DNA from: Fictibacillus phosphorivorans
Lineage (GTDB): Bacteria > Bacillota > Bacilli > Bacillales > Fictibacillaceae
Assembly (NCBI RefSeq): GCF_007673525.1
Contig: NZ_VDZU01000001.1
Location: 496,001-560,000 of the forward strand
Reading direction: 5' to 3'
DNA length: 64,000 nt
Below, one piece after another: positions 44,260-53,479 of this stretch. The position numbers and the translations under genes are program-made. The notes below the pieces were generated by a model. The model was not told the DNA's origin. It saw only the letters and a program-made list of their open reading frames with translations, and did not search any database. Within the stretch, counting starts at the first letter, position 1. Every line of letters begins with the position of its first letter.

Positions 44260-44277
44260 AAAGTGGGAGGTCTTTTC

Positions 44278-45045
44278 ATGAGTATTATTGATATTAACTG
44301 CGATATGGGCGAGAGTTTTGGCGCTTACAAGCTTGGAACAGACGAAGAGATTTTAAAATACATAACGTCAGCAAACATTGCATGCGGTTTTCATGCGGGA
44401 GATCCTGCTACGATGAGAAAGACGGTAAAACTCGCGCTAGACCATGAAGTTGGTATCGGTGTTCATCCAGGATTGCCTGATCTCGCTGGATTCGGCCGTC
44501 GCAACATCGACATCTCTCCTCAAGAAGCGTATGAGATGGTTGTTTATCAGATCGGCTCATTGTGGGGATTCGTGAAGGCTGAAGGTGGAACGATTCAACA
44601 CGTGAAACCGCATGGCGCGCTTTATAACATGGCAGCGGTGAATCGTGAACTGTCTGAAGCGATTGCCGAAGCGGTATACAAAGTTAACCCTGAGCTTATT
44701 TTATTTGGACTTGCAGGCAGTGAGCTCGTTTCAGCAGGTGAAAAGATCGGCTTGCAGACAGCATCTGAAGTTTTCGCTGACCGAACATATCAGCAAGATC
44801 GCACGCTTACTTCACGCAAACTGCCGCATGCGGTGATTACGGATGATGATGCGGCTGTCGCACAAGTTATTCGTATGGCAAAAGAGGGAAAAGTGATGAC
44901 GCAGCAAGATGTTGACGTCGATATTAAAGCAGATACGGTTTGCATCCACGGAGATGGTGCGCATGCGTTAAGTTTTGCGAAAAAAATTAGACAAACGTTA
45001 GAGGATTCTGGAATTTCTGTTCGTAAAATCGGAGAAAGTATTTAG
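44278..45045 (+). CDS. pxpA: 5-oxoprolinase subunit A (LamB/YcsF family)
   Basis: About 255 residues. It opens [20 protein letters not shown] and has [20 protein letters not shown] and [12 protein letters not shown], all typical of PxpA. With PxpB and PxpC it opens 5-oxoproline to glutamate with ATP. pxpB and pxpC are not in the window, so they must be elsewhere or the protein has another partner. An earlier in-frame start at 44263 precedes GGGAGG; the ATG at 44278 is correct. A palindrome lies immediately upstream and a terminator downstream. Confidence 0.9.
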   Translation: MSIIDINCDMGESFGAYKLGTDEEILKYITSANIACGFHAGDPATMRKTVKLALDHEVGIGVHPGLPDLAGFGRRNIDISPQEAYEMVVYQIGSLWGFVKAEGGTIQHVKPHGALYNMAAVNRELSEAIAEAVYKVNPELILFGLAGSELVSAGEKIGLQTASEVFADRTYQQDRTLTSRKLPHAVITDDDAAVAQVIRMAKEGKVMTQQDVDVDIKADTVCIHGDGAHALSFAKKIRQTLEDSGISVRKIGESI

Positions 45046-45056
45046 ATCAGACTGAA

Positions 45057-45092
45057 GTAGGCTCAAAGGGTTGCACCTTTGGGCTCTTTTTT
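45057..45092 (+). terminator. Terminator of pxpA
   Basis: GGCTCAAAGG/CCTTTGGGCTC arms and seven T. Confidence 0.75.
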
Positions 45093-45110
45093 TATGTGTG
45101 AGAGTTTGGT

Positions 45111-45258
45111 TTCAGGTGGTCAGGAGCGAATTTCAGGTGGTCAAGGTACAGTTAGCGGTGAAAAATGATGGTTCACAGGTAGAAACGATCACTTTACAGG
45201 TGAAAACACCCACTTTACCGGTGAACGTGTAACAAATATAAAAACACGTACCGTAAAA
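45111..45258 (+). repeat. 21-nt periodic array, core GGTGGTCA to GGTGAA, with conserved tail (6 units)
   Basis: GGTG (or GGTA) starts at 45115, 45136, 45157, 45178, 45199 and 45220, exact 21-nt steps. The core shifts along the array, from TTCAGGTGGTCA at the left to TTTACCGGTGAAC next to the tail. The tail (ACGTGT ... ACACGTACCGTAAAA) is at 45224-45258. It lies after the pxpA terminator and before the gene at 45333. Confidence 0.92.
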
Positions 45259-45332
45259 ACCTCCTCTTCATGTAATAATATGTCATAATAATATCTGGAA
45301 AACTCCTACTATAGAAAGGAATCATCACACCT

Positions 45333-45935
45333 ATGATCTGGATTCTCTACCTCACACTATTCATCCTATCATTCACACTCTCGGTACTTGGTGCACAAAC
45401 GTGGATGTTCATCACACTGCTGATATTATTCGTAGCAAGCTCATTCCTAGCACTTCTCTATCCATTACTGTGGCAAAAAGATGCCGAAAAAGTAAAGAGG
45501 TACTTACTAAAATCAAAACAACCATACCACCGCTTCCTACACGCGTTTTTATATGAAAAAGAACGTGAGGCAGAAATGAGACTCACAAAAATCAAACAAG
45601 ATCAGTCAAGGAAATATGCAGAAATCCTGCTTTTTACACAACAAGAAAGATGGGCAGATGTGAAGGCGCATTTACAAACTATGAAAAAAAGTAATCTAAC
45701 TCATTATTATGCCGCAATCGTTGCGATGGAAGAAGGCAGACAAAAAGATTACGAGCAACATAAAAACCAGCTAAAAGACCCTCATTATGTGACGTGGTTA
45801 ACAGTGGAAGAACTCAGACGAAACGGCGACAAAAACGAAGCACTCACCATACTTGAAAAACAAATCAAAACCTTAGGTGGACTAAAATTGCTATCTGCAC
45901 TTCACTATAAAGACAAACTGCAACACACAAACTAA
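45333..45935 (+). CDS. Membrane-anchored helical protein of unknown function
   Basis: A 200-residue protein. Two hydrophobic spans fill residues 2-48 (LTLFILSFTLSVLGAQTWMF, then LLILFVASSFLALLYPLL). The rest is a charged helical region resembling degenerate TPR pairs (YAEILLFTQQERWADVKAHL, HYYAAIVAMEEGRQKDYEQH). AAAGGA precedes the ATG, and a terminator follows. No family recognised. Confidence 0.6.
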   Translation: MIWILYLTLFILSFTLSVLGAQTWMFITLLILFVASSFLALLYPLLWQKDAEKVKRYLLKSKQPYHRFLHAFLYEKEREAEMRLTKIKQDQSRKYAEILLFTQQERWADVKAHLQTMKKSNLTHYYAAIVAMEEGRQKDYEQHKNQLKDPHYVTWLTVEELRRNGDKNEALTILEKQIKTLGGLKLLSALHYKDKLQHTN

Positions 45936-45943
45936 ACGCCTAA

Positions 45944-45976
45944 AACTAGATCTCAGTAAAAAAGATCTAGTTTTTT
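45944..45976 (+). terminator. Terminator
   Basis: AACTAGATCT pairs with AGATCTAGTT, followed by six T. Confidence 0.8.
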
Positions 45977-46080
45977 CTTTTTCCAGCACATTCCACGGCC
46001 TTCCTTACTACCTTTATCTCACAAATAACAGTATAATTAGGCATAAAAACATTTTTTGTAAAAAGGCAGGAATATAGGGG

Positions 46081-48837
46081 ATGAATAATTTTAGATTCGG
46101 GATTCGCCAGAAGATTATTACTGGCTATATTGTGATCATTATCTGTTTAATTGCTGCTATTCTTGCGGTAACCAATCAGTTGGACACAATGAAGAGTGAG
46201 AGGAACTTTATTATCCAGCATGATTTTGCGGTTCGAGATCTTACGAGTCAGATTGAAAAGGATCTTTTGAAAATGGAAACCAATAAGCGTGCGTACATCA
46301 TTACGGGAGATGAAAGCTACCTTCAGCTTTATAATGAAGCGAGCTCTCAATGGTCAAAAGACTTTAACACCCTGAACCAGCTTTTATCGGATAATCCGAG
46401 TCAGCAAAAGAGAATTGCTGAGATCAATGAAAACATTCAAAATTGGGTTGCTGTTGCAGGTGATCCACCGATCCAAATGAAACAGCAGAATGACACGGCG
46501 GGTATTGCTGAATTTTTTAAACAAGATCCAGGAAAATCTCAGACAGAAAAAGTTCTACAGCAGTTTGATTCTTTTCGTGATACAGAAAAGAGTCTCACAC
46601 AAAAACGTGCAAATAATCTAAATGAACAAAATCGATACTTAGAGATCGGTCTTTTTAGCTTGCTTGCGTTTGTTATTGTCGTTTCAGTGGCTCTGGCATG
46701 GGTCATTTCAGGATCGATCATCAAGACGATAAAAGAAGTCGTTGGCACGATTCGCGCCATGACGACAGGCGGAAACTTGAGCAGTCGCATTCATGTAAAA
46801 TCGAACGATGAGATTCGTGATTTAGGAGAAGCAACGAACGAACTGTTGAATTCTTTTGAAGAACGTGACTGGCTGCAGCGCAGTGTAACGGATGTTGTGA
46901 GTAAGAACCAAGGCGTATCATCACTTGAAACGTTAGCCGAGATTTTCCTTTCTGCGACCGCACAGATTACGGAATCGTCATACGGTGCTTTCTATATTAA
47001 AGAAGGCAAGGACGAGAACACTCGGTTTGTAAAAAAAGGAGCGTTTGCAGATACAGCTGCAGATGTTGGACGATCTAGCTTTAAGCTAGGACAAGGTCTT
47101 ATTGGACAATGTGCACTCGAAAAACGAGTTCAAGTGGTCGAGAAGATCCAAGGAGAGTACACGCTCATCTCTTCTGGACTTGGAGAAACAAAACCGAACA
47201 GCATCTTGATTGCACCAATCGTGCATGAAGACGAAATTGTAGCGGTGATCGAACTTGCGAGCCTGAATTCATACAGCAACCAGCACATTACCTTTATTGA
47301 AAAAGTACTTGAAACATTCGGACTCACAATCAACCGAGTGATCGATCGTATGGAGATCGCAAGACTGTTATCTGAATCACAAGCGATGACCGAAGAACTG
47401 CAGGCGCAATCGGAAGAGCTTCAAACACAATCGGAAGAATTACAGATGCAGTCGGAAGAGCTGCAGATGATCAACGAACAGCTTGAATCACGTTCACAAG
47501 ACGCCGAGGAGAAATCAAAGGCACTTGAGGTCGCGAAAAGAGAGCTTGAAGAGAAAGCGAAACAGCTAGAGACTGGCTCAAAATACAAATCAGAGTTTTT
47601 GGCGAACATGTCTCATGAACTAAGAACGCCGCTTAACAGCATCTTGATTCTATCTGAGATGCTTGCTGAAAATGGAAATCAGTCCCTTTCAGATGAAGAG
47701 TTAGAGTTCGCGCGAGTGATTCATTCTTCTGGACAAGATCTGCTGAACCTGATCAACGATATTCTGGATCTTTCGAAGGTAGAAGCAGGGAAACTGGAGA
47801 TCATGCTTAGTGAAGTGAACCTCAGTGAGTTCCCAAGTAACTTGGAGAGAAACTTCACTCATATCGCAGATCAAAAGAACCTTAACTTTACAATCAATAT
47901 GGCACCAGATGTTCCAACACTTCTACAAACAGACGAAAAACGATTCCAGCAGATCATTAAAAACCTGCTGTCTAACGCGTTTAAGTTTACAGAGAAAGGC
48001 TCCGTGTCTGTTAGTGTGAAAAAAGTACAAACCGATGTCATCTACAACGGTGTTGATTATTGGTTAGAAGTGGCGATAAAGGATACTGGAATCGGTATAC
48101 CGAAAGAGAAGCACGAACTCATTTTTCAAGCTTTCCAGCAAGGGGATGGAGCAACGATTCGTAAGTTTGGCGGAACTGGCCTTGGGTTATCTATAAGCAG
48201 TGAGTTTGCAAAGCTCTTAGGTGGAAGATTGCAGCTTCAAAGTGAAGAAGGAAAAGGAAGTACGTTTAAACTTCTGATTCCAAGTATCTCGGATGAAAGT
48301 GTTTCTGTGCAAACGTTCCTTGGCGCGTCAGCCGAAGTGGCAACTGCACTTGAGCAGTCCAGCAGCTTGGTAGCTGTGGCAGAAGCACCAATCACCGCTA
48401 AAATCGTACCGGCAGAGCCTGAAGCCGAACAACCATCAATCACAGTTGATGAAGAGAACGTGTTCTATGGTAAAACGGTATTGATCACAGATGATGATAA
48501 TCGAAATATATTTGCGCTAAAAACAGCTCTTGAACAAAAAGGAATGAACATTCTGATCGCCAATAACGGTATGGAATGTCTGGATGTTCTTGATGCGAAC
48601 AAAAAGATTGATTTGATCTTGATGGATATTATGATGCCTGAGATGGACGGCTATGAAACAATGCAGCGCATACGCGGAACAGGTGAGCACAAGGACTTGC
48701 CGATCATTGCGCTAACGGCAAAAGCGATGAAGAACGACCGTGAAAAGTGCTTAGAAGCAGGGGCTTCTGATTATATCAGCAAACCGCTGAAGCTCGAGCA
48801 GCTCTTTTCTGTGATGCACGTTTGGATGACAAAGTGA
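46081..48837 (+). CDS. rsbK: RsbK-like hybrid sensor histidine kinase
   Basis: A 918-residue membrane kinase. Order: span 1 (about 13-31), CHASE3 sensor (about 40-180), span 2 (about 188-208), HAMP, GAF (about 275-420), a coiled coil of SEELQxQ heptads, HisKA with [15 protein letters not shown] (phospho-acceptor His near residue 511), HATPase and a receiver domain (about 798-915, Asp in [15 protein letters not shown]). Domain order matches B. cereus RsbK, which phosphorylates the PP2C regulator RsbY and so activates sigma B. A CheR-type gene (RsbM-like) follows in 14 nt and a RsbY-like gene is convergent, completing the set. No sigB is nearby. Confidence 0.82.
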   Translation: MNNFRFGIRQKIITGYIVIIICLIAAILAVTNQLDTMKSERNFIIQHDFAVRDLTSQIEKDLLKMETNKRAYIITGDESYLQLYNEASSQWSKDFNTLNQLLSDNPSQQKRIAEINENIQNWVAVAGDPPIQMKQQNDTAGIAEFFKQDPGKSQTEKVLQQFDSFRDTEKSLTQKRANNLNEQNRYLEIGLFSLLAFVIVVSVALAWVISGSIIKTIKEVVGTIRAMTTGGNLSSRIHVKSNDEIRDLGEATNELLNSFEERDWLQRSVTDVVSKNQGVSSLETLAEIFLSATAQITESSYGAFYIKEGKDENTRFVKKGAFADTAADVGRSSFKLGQGLIGQCALEKRVQVVEKIQGEYTLISSGLGETKPNSILIAPIVHEDEIVAVIELASLNSYSNQHITFIEKVLETFGLTINRVIDRMEIARLLSESQAMTEELQAQSEELQTQSEELQMQSEELQMINEQLESRSQDAEEKSKALEVAKRELEEKAKQLETGSKYKSEFLANMSHELRTPLNSILILSEMLAENGNQSLSDEELEFARVIHSSGQDLLNLINDILDLSKVEAGKLEIMLSEVNLSEFPSNLERNFTHIADQKNLNFTINMAPDVPTLLQTDEKRFQQIIKNLLSNAFKFTEKGSVSVSVKKVQTDVIYNGVDYWLEVAIKDTGIGIPKEKHELIFQAFQQGDGATIRKFGGTGLGLSISSEFAKLLGGRLQLQSEEGKGSTFKLLIPSISDESVSVQTFLGASAEVATALEQSSSLVAVAEAPITAKIVPAEPEAEQPSITVDEENVFYGKTVLITDDDNRNIFALKTALEQKGMNILIANNGMECLDVLDANKKIDLILMDIMMPEMDGYETMQRIRGTGEHKDLPIIALTAKAMKNDREKCLEAGASDYISKPLKLEQLFSVMHVWMTK

Positions 48838-48850
48838 GGATCGACCAACC

Positions 48851-49705
48851 ATGAAGGATTTCTTATGGAACAACGACGACAACCAGGAAAATAGCATAAC
48901 AGAAACGCTTGAGATGGAGTTGTTATTAGAAGGGTTGTACCGCATATCTGGATTTGATTTTCGCCAGTATATGCGGTCCTCCATCCATAGACGTGTGCAC
49001 AATCGCATGCAGCTTGAACAGATCTCAACGATTACAGGCGTGCTAGAAAAAGTTCTGCACGAACCTGCGTTTATGACAACGCTGCTCAACGACTTTTCGA
49101 TCAATGTAACGGAGATGTTTCGAAACCCTGAGTTCTTTCGTGCTTTTCGCCATAAAGTGATTCCTGAGCTGAGAGAACTACCGGAAATTCGCATCTGGCA
49201 TGCTGGATGTGCTACGGGTGAAGAAGTTTATTCGATGGCGATCTTAATGGAAGAAGAAGGCTTAAGTCATAAGACGAAATTTTATGCGACTGATATGAAC
49301 GAACCCGTGTTGAACAAGGCGCGATCAGGCATTCTGCCGCTGAGCAAGATGAGGACGTACACGAAGAACTATATGGCGGCTGGAGGGACTCAAGCTTTTT
49401 CTGAGTACTATACGACAGACGGGCACTTTGCTTATTTAAAGCCTTCGTTATTAAAACAGATCAGTTTTTTGCAGCATAACCTTGTGACAGATCACTCGTT
49501 CAATGAATTTCACGTGATTCTTTGCCGAAATGTACTGATCTACTTTACCGCCGCTCTGCAAAATCAAGTGCATGAGCTGTTTTACGATAGTCTCAGCCCG
49601 AATGGTTTCCTTGGCCTTGGTGATAAAGAATCTATTCAATTTGCTGACTGTGCACAAAAGTATACAGACTTTGCTGAACAAGTAAAAATCTATCAAAAAA
49701 AATAA
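48851..49705 (+). CDS. rsbM: RsbM-like CheR methyltransferase
   Basis: A 284-residue CheR-type enzyme. The helical N-terminal domain has RISGFDFRQYMRSSIHRRV (about 33-51); the SAM-binding domain has IWHAGCATGEEVYSMAI (about 116-132) and the late motif VILCRNVLIYF (about 218-228). No chemotaxis genes are near. In B. cereus RsbM methylates RsbK and dampens sigma B activation, and its position directly after an RsbK-like kinase argues for that role. Ends at a terminator shared with the convergent phosphatase. Confidence 0.82.
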   Translation: MKDFLWNNDDNQENSITETLEMELLLEGLYRISGFDFRQYMRSSIHRRVHNRMQLEQISTITGVLEKVLHEPAFMTTLLNDFSINVTEMFRNPEFFRAFRHKVIPELRELPEIRIWHAGCATGEEVYSMAILMEEEGLSHKTKFYATDMNEPVLNKARSGILPLSKMRTYTKNYMAAGGTQAFSEYYTTDGHFAYLKPSLLKQISFLQHNLVTDHSFNEFHVILCRNVLIYFTAALQNQVHELFYDSLSPNGFLGLGDKESIQFADCAQKYTDFAEQVKIYQKK

Positions 49706-49750
49706 AGCAGGAAGAAGGGGTGTGATGACCTCTTCTATCCTGCTTTTTTT
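49704..49750. terminator. Terminator between rsbM and rsbY
   Basis: AAGCAGGA ... TCCTGCTT with inner GAAGAGG/CCTCTTC-like pairing and a T-run; the convergent genes share it. Confidence 0.75.
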
Positions 49751-50879
49751 ATTTGGCTTGAATCATCATGATACACATATCATCGCTCTGACCTTTTTGT
49801 TGTTCTTCTGGAATGACAAGATGGATCGGTGAGCGGATGTTGCTCCATTTTTCAGAAGCCACGTATTTCAGCTTCTCCAGCATCAATTCTTCATCATCAC
49901 CAGCTTCTAACACACCATCCGTAAAGAGCAGCATCTGAATGTTGTCTTCGTAATGGATAACAGACTTCTTCACTTCGATCTGTTCAAAGAAACCGACTGC
50001 ATAACAGCTGCGTTCGATAGATTGAAGGGAGTTATCAACGAGTGCATAGCCTTCCGGATGACCGGCATTCACGTATTCAACCGTCTTTTTCTCGGTATCA
50101 ATCAAAAGGTAGATGCCTGTGAAATAGTAGTTGTAGTCATTTTTCGGGTTATGCAGAAGCGCCATATAACGGTTCAATTCTTTAATCACGAGCTCCGGAT
50201 CTCTTAGTTCTTTAATGCTGTCTCTCATAACCGACGAGATGAACATGCATACAAGAGAAGAGGAGATCCCATGTCCCATCATATCGAGCAAGATGATGCC
50301 ATAACGATGTTCATCGAACTTGTGCCAATAATACATATCGCCAGCGAGCTTAAAAGAAGGCAAGTGAGACACGTTTATCGTGATGTTGTCTTCTTTAATC
50401 GGCGGATTCAACAAGCCTTTTTGAACTTGCATCGCAAGATCGAGTTCGTTCTGAATCTTTTGTTCTTGTTCCGCGTGCCAATCTTTTTCGTACTTCAATC
50501 GCAGTGCGACTCGAATTCTAGCAAGCAATTCTACTTTATTAATAGGTTTCGTCACATAGTCCATACCGCCGCAGTCGAGCGCTTCCGCTAACTTCGTAGA
50601 GTCTTCAAGCGCTGTGATGAAGATGATCGGAATGTCTTTGAAACGCTCGTCTTTTTGAACGCGCTGACAAGCCTCGATCCCGTCTATCTCTGGCATCATG
50701 ATATCAAGGAGAATCAAGTCGATCGACTTTTTGTTCAGCTCTTTTTCGTTTTCTTCGAGGTGATCGAACAGCTGTTGAGCAGAAGAAAGAGAGGTGCAGT
50801 CATCGTATCCTGCATTCTTCAATATTTTTTCTATTACAAATAAATTTACTGTATTATCATCAACGATCAGAATGGACAT
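49749..50879 (-). CDS. rsbY: RsbY-like response regulator with PP2C phosphatase
   Basis: A 376-residue cytoplasmic protein. The receiver domain covers residues 1-120 (LIVDDNTVNLFVIEKIL; Asp in LILLDIMMPEIDG near 59), and a SpoIIE/PP2C phosphatase covers about 175-376 (LAGDMYYWHKFDEHRYGIIL, DMMGHGISSSLVC, LLFTDGVLEAGDDEE; metal-binding acids present). In B. cereus RsbY, once phosphorylated by RsbK, dephosphorylates the anti-anti-sigma factor RsbV and so frees sigma B. rsbV, rsbW and sigB are not within this window. Confidence 0.85.
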   Translation of the reverse strand: MSILIVDDNTVNLFVIEKILKNAGYDDCTSLSSAQQLFDHLEENEKELNKKSIDLILLDIMMPEIDGIEACQRVQKDERFKDIPIIFITALEDSTKLAEALDCGGMDYVTKPINKVELLARIRVALRLKYEKDWHAEQEQKIQNELDLAMQVQKGLLNPPIKEDNITINVSHLPSFKLAGDMYYWHKFDEHRYGIILLDMMGHGISSSLVCMFISSVMRDSIKELRDPELVIKELNRYMALLHNPKNDYNYYFTGIYLLIDTEKKTVEYVNAGHPEGYALVDNSLQSIERSCYAVGFFEQIEVKKSVIHYEDNIQMLLFTDGVLEAGDDEELMLEKLKYVASEKWSNIRSPIHLVIPEEQQKGQSDDMCIMMIQAK

Positions 50880-51136
50880 TCAAACTTCTTCCCCTTATAT
50901 GTACCATTTATTGTGTGTTTTTCTAAGATCATTCAGTTCTATAACTCTAGTATACAAGTAAATGTGGAAAGGGACTATTTTTTAGATTATTTAGAGTGGG
51001 ATAGTGGTGGTGGAACATTTTATTAGGGGTGATTATGCTAGATGTAGCAGACGAGGGGTGTGTTACGTAATAGACTGTGTTTAGCGTAAGGACATTATTG
51101 CAGTTTGTACACACTAGATAGACTACTTGAAATATA

Positions 51137-51212
51137 TCCACGGTAATCCAATTTATATTCACGGATAAGTGTATTAATTTCACGGATAACCACAATAATT
51201 TCACGTATAGAA
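51137..51212 (-). repeat. 21-nt periodic array, core TTCACGGATAA (4 units)
   Basis: CACG(G/T) starts at 51139, 51160, 51181 and 51202, exact 21-nt steps. Read on the minus strand the core is TTATCCGTGAA, close to the TTTACCGGTGAA of the arrays at 18251 and 45111. No tail was found. It lies in the divergent gap before the DeoR regulator; the rest of the gap (50880-51130) shows nothing I can name. Confidence 0.85.
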
Positions 51213-51280
51213 TAATTTAAACGATTTTCGACACTTATCGCCACAGTAATTATTCATGAAAAGACACAATGCTCAACAGA

Positions 51281-51360
51281 ATGTTCATTTTAAACATTTT
51301 AATTGACATTTATGTTCGTTTATAACATTATAATACATATAAGATGTTCGAAAATAACAA
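51281..51360 (+). promoter_or_regulatory. Three operator-like repeats over the DeoR promoter
   Basis: ATGTTCATTTTAAACAT (51281), ATGTTCGTTTATAACAT (51312) and ATGTTCGAAAATAACAA (51344) share ATGTTC-N5-6-AACA and are spaced 31 and 32 nt, three helical turns. A TTGACA at 51303 lies between the first two, and a TATAAT-like run at about 51329 follows the second. They are the likely binding sites of the DeoR regulator downstream. Confidence 0.7.
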
Positions 51361-51374
51361 AGGTGATGAAAATA

Positions 51375-52145
51375 ATGCCTAAAGAACGTAGAGAGCAAAT
51401 TCTTCAACAATTAAATGAGAACGGAAAAATTGAAATTGAGGACCTAGTAAACGAATTAAATGTTTCGGCGATGACAATCCGCCGTGATCTTGCCTTTCTC
51501 GAAGAAACTGACCAGATTATTAGAACGCATGGCGGAGCAATACTTAACAAGCCGTTAGTCGTGGAATCATCTTTCCGAACGAAAGAAGGAAAATTCAACG
51601 AACGCAAGAGAGCGATCGCCGAGAGAGCCCTGCAATTCATTCAGGATCACTCGACAATTCTTTTAGATTCAGGAACAACAACATTAGAGATCGCAAAATT
51701 ATTAAAAGAGAAAACTACGATCACAGTGGTTACGAATGATATAAAAATTGCAGCTGAGCTTCTTGATACAGATGTGAAAGTGATCGTGACTGGCGGCGAA
51801 CTGCAAAATTCGATCGGAACATTGTTCGGCCCATTAACAGAACAGATGTTAAGAGGCATTCACGTAGATCTTTTTTTCTTAGGAGCTCATGCGATCCACA
51901 GCCGAGCGGGTGTTACAGCACCGACTTATGAGAAGGCTGCGATCAAAAAGCTGATGATTGAAGCATCAGAAAAAACATGGCTCGTGGCTGATTCTAGCAA
52001 GTTTGATCAAAAATCTTTAACAAAGGTTTGTGACTTAAACCAAATACACGGTTTGATTACAGATCAACACCTAACAGATGAAACGAAGCAAATGCTGAAT
52101 GAATGCTTAGAAGTTGTAACCGTTGAAGGTGGTGAAAAGGGATGA
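51375..52145 (+). CDS. DeoR-family regulator of the four-carbon acid sugar operon
   Basis: About 256 residues. The N-terminal helix-turn-helix is typical (ERREQILQQLNENGKIEIED, then VSAMTIRRDLAFLEE, residues 3-45). The C-terminal effector domain is the ISOCOT type: LLDSGTTTLEIAKLL, VTNDIKIAAEL and LFFLGAHAI. An upstream TTG at 51303 falls inside the promoter and is not the start; AAAGGTG suits the ATG at 51375. It overlaps the kinase by 4 nt (ATGA), so it heads the operon and likely represses it until a sugar phosphate builds up. Confidence 0.9.
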   Translation: MPKERREQILQQLNENGKIEIEDLVNELNVSAMTIRRDLAFLEETDQIIRTHGGAILNKPLVVESSFRTKEGKFNERKRAIAERALQFIQDHSTILLDSGTTTLEIAKLLKEKTTITVVTNDIKIAAELLDTDVKVIVTGGELQNSIGTLFGPLTEQMLRGIHVDLFFLGAHAIHSRAGVTAPTYEKAAIKKLMIEASEKTWLVADSSKFDQKSLTKVCDLNQIHGLITDQHLTDETKQMLNECLEVVTVEGGEKG

Positions 52146-53449
52146 AAGTCGGCGTTATCGCAGATGATCTAACAGGTGCCAATGCGACAGGTGTAAAACT
52201 GATCAAACAAGGTTTTGAAGCGGCAACGATGGTGTATTACGATCAGGAACCAGCATCCGGCAGTTACAACGCAGTGTGTATTGATACAGACAGCAGGTAT
52301 GCACGAAAAGATGTGTCCGAGATGCGGATAAAAAAGTCAATGAGCAACCTACAGCGTTGGGGCGCAGATGTGATCTGTAAACGAATCGACAGTACCGTAA
52401 GAGGAAACATCGGAACAGAGATCGACATGGTCTTAAATGAACTTGGTGAACGATCGATTGCGGTTGTCGTTGCATCGTTTCCAGATTCAAGCCGTATCAC
52501 ATCCGGCGGTTACTTACTCGTCGATGGTGTGCCTGTTCAAGCGACAGATGTTGCCAAAGATCCGGTCATGCCTCTTACTGAATCGTACGTTCCTTCTATT
52601 ATCAGTAAGCAGAGTGAACATCTCGTATCACACATCGGACTCGAAACCGTTTTACAAGGAAAGAAAACGATCCTTCAGGAGTTAAAGCGAAAAATAGACG
52701 AGGGAAGCCGTATTCTTGTGATGGATGCGGTAACAGATGAAGAGATTGAAGATATTGCACATGCGATGGCATTGATCGAGGACTACCAACTCGTACCGGT
52801 AGATCCAGGACCATTAACGGCTTATTATGCAAAGGCTTACACGTCTCTGCACACACAAAGTAAAAAGATTCTCGTTACCGTCGGAAGCGTAACCTCTTTA
52901 AGTGGTGAGCAGCTAACGTATTTGATCGATAAAACGGATGCGAAACCGGTCTATGTCGATGCTGAAAAATTAGCAAGTCTATCGGACAGCTGGGAAACTG
53001 AAGTTCAAAGAGCTGTAACGGCTGCCTTAGAAGCGATCCACCACCAAGACATCTTAATTATCACGACCAACTCGCCAGAGGCAAAACGATTAGAACTAAA
53101 ACGATTGGCTGAAGAGCAAGGTGTGAGTCAGGATCAACTCGCGAAAAGAATTGCAGATGGATTAGGAAAGATCACGCGTATTGTTATTCAGTCAACGAAT
53201 TATGAGATTGGCGGCTGCTTTTCCAGTGGAGGAGATGTGACGGCTTCACTCTGTTCTGTTGGAAGAGCTGAAGGCATCAAGTTAAAAAATGAAGTACTTC
53301 CTCTTGTCGCATACGGTGAATTCATCGGTGGATACTTTGATGGTATACCGCTTGCTACAAAAGGCGGCATGGTTGGTGACAAAAAAGCGATTCACACGAT
53401 CGTAAAGCATTTATTAGCAAACCAAACATCTACAAAGCAAGTTCAATAA
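52142..53449 (+). CDS. Four-carbon acid sugar kinase (DUF1537; DtnK/DenK type)
   Basis: A 435-residue kinase of the DUF1537 family. It starts GVIADDLTGANATGVKLIKQ (residues 3-22), has ICKRIDSTVRGNIGTEID (about 79-96) and a C-terminal nucleotide domain with GGDVTASLC (about 364-372). These enzymes phosphorylate D-threonate, L-threonate or D-erythronate at the 4-position. The next gene is a PdxA2-type dehydrogenase, which oxidises and decarboxylates that product, so D-threonate or D-erythronate are likely substrates. ATG overlaps the regulator's stop. Confidence 0.88.
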   Translation: MKVGVIADDLTGANATGVKLIKQGFEAATMVYYDQEPASGSYNAVCIDTDSRYARKDVSEMRIKKSMSNLQRWGADVICKRIDSTVRGNIGTEIDMVLNELGERSIAVVVASFPDSSRITSGGYLLVDGVPVQATDVAKDPVMPLTESYVPSIISKQSEHLVSHIGLETVLQGKKTILQELKRKIDEGSRILVMDAVTDEEIEDIAHAMALIEDYQLVPVDPGPLTAYYAKAYTSLHTQSKKILVTVGSVTSLSGEQLTYLIDKTDAKPVYVDAEKLASLSDSWETEVQRAVTAALEAIHHQDILIITTNSPEAKRLELKRLAEEQGVSQDQLAKRIADGLGKITRIVIQSTNYEIGGCFSSGGDVTASLCSVGRAEGIKLKNEVLPLVAYGEFIGGYFDGIPLATKGGMVGDKKAIHTIVKHLLANQTSTKQVQ

Positions 53450-53479
53450 TTCTATTAAAAAACTCAAGGAGGAAGAAAC

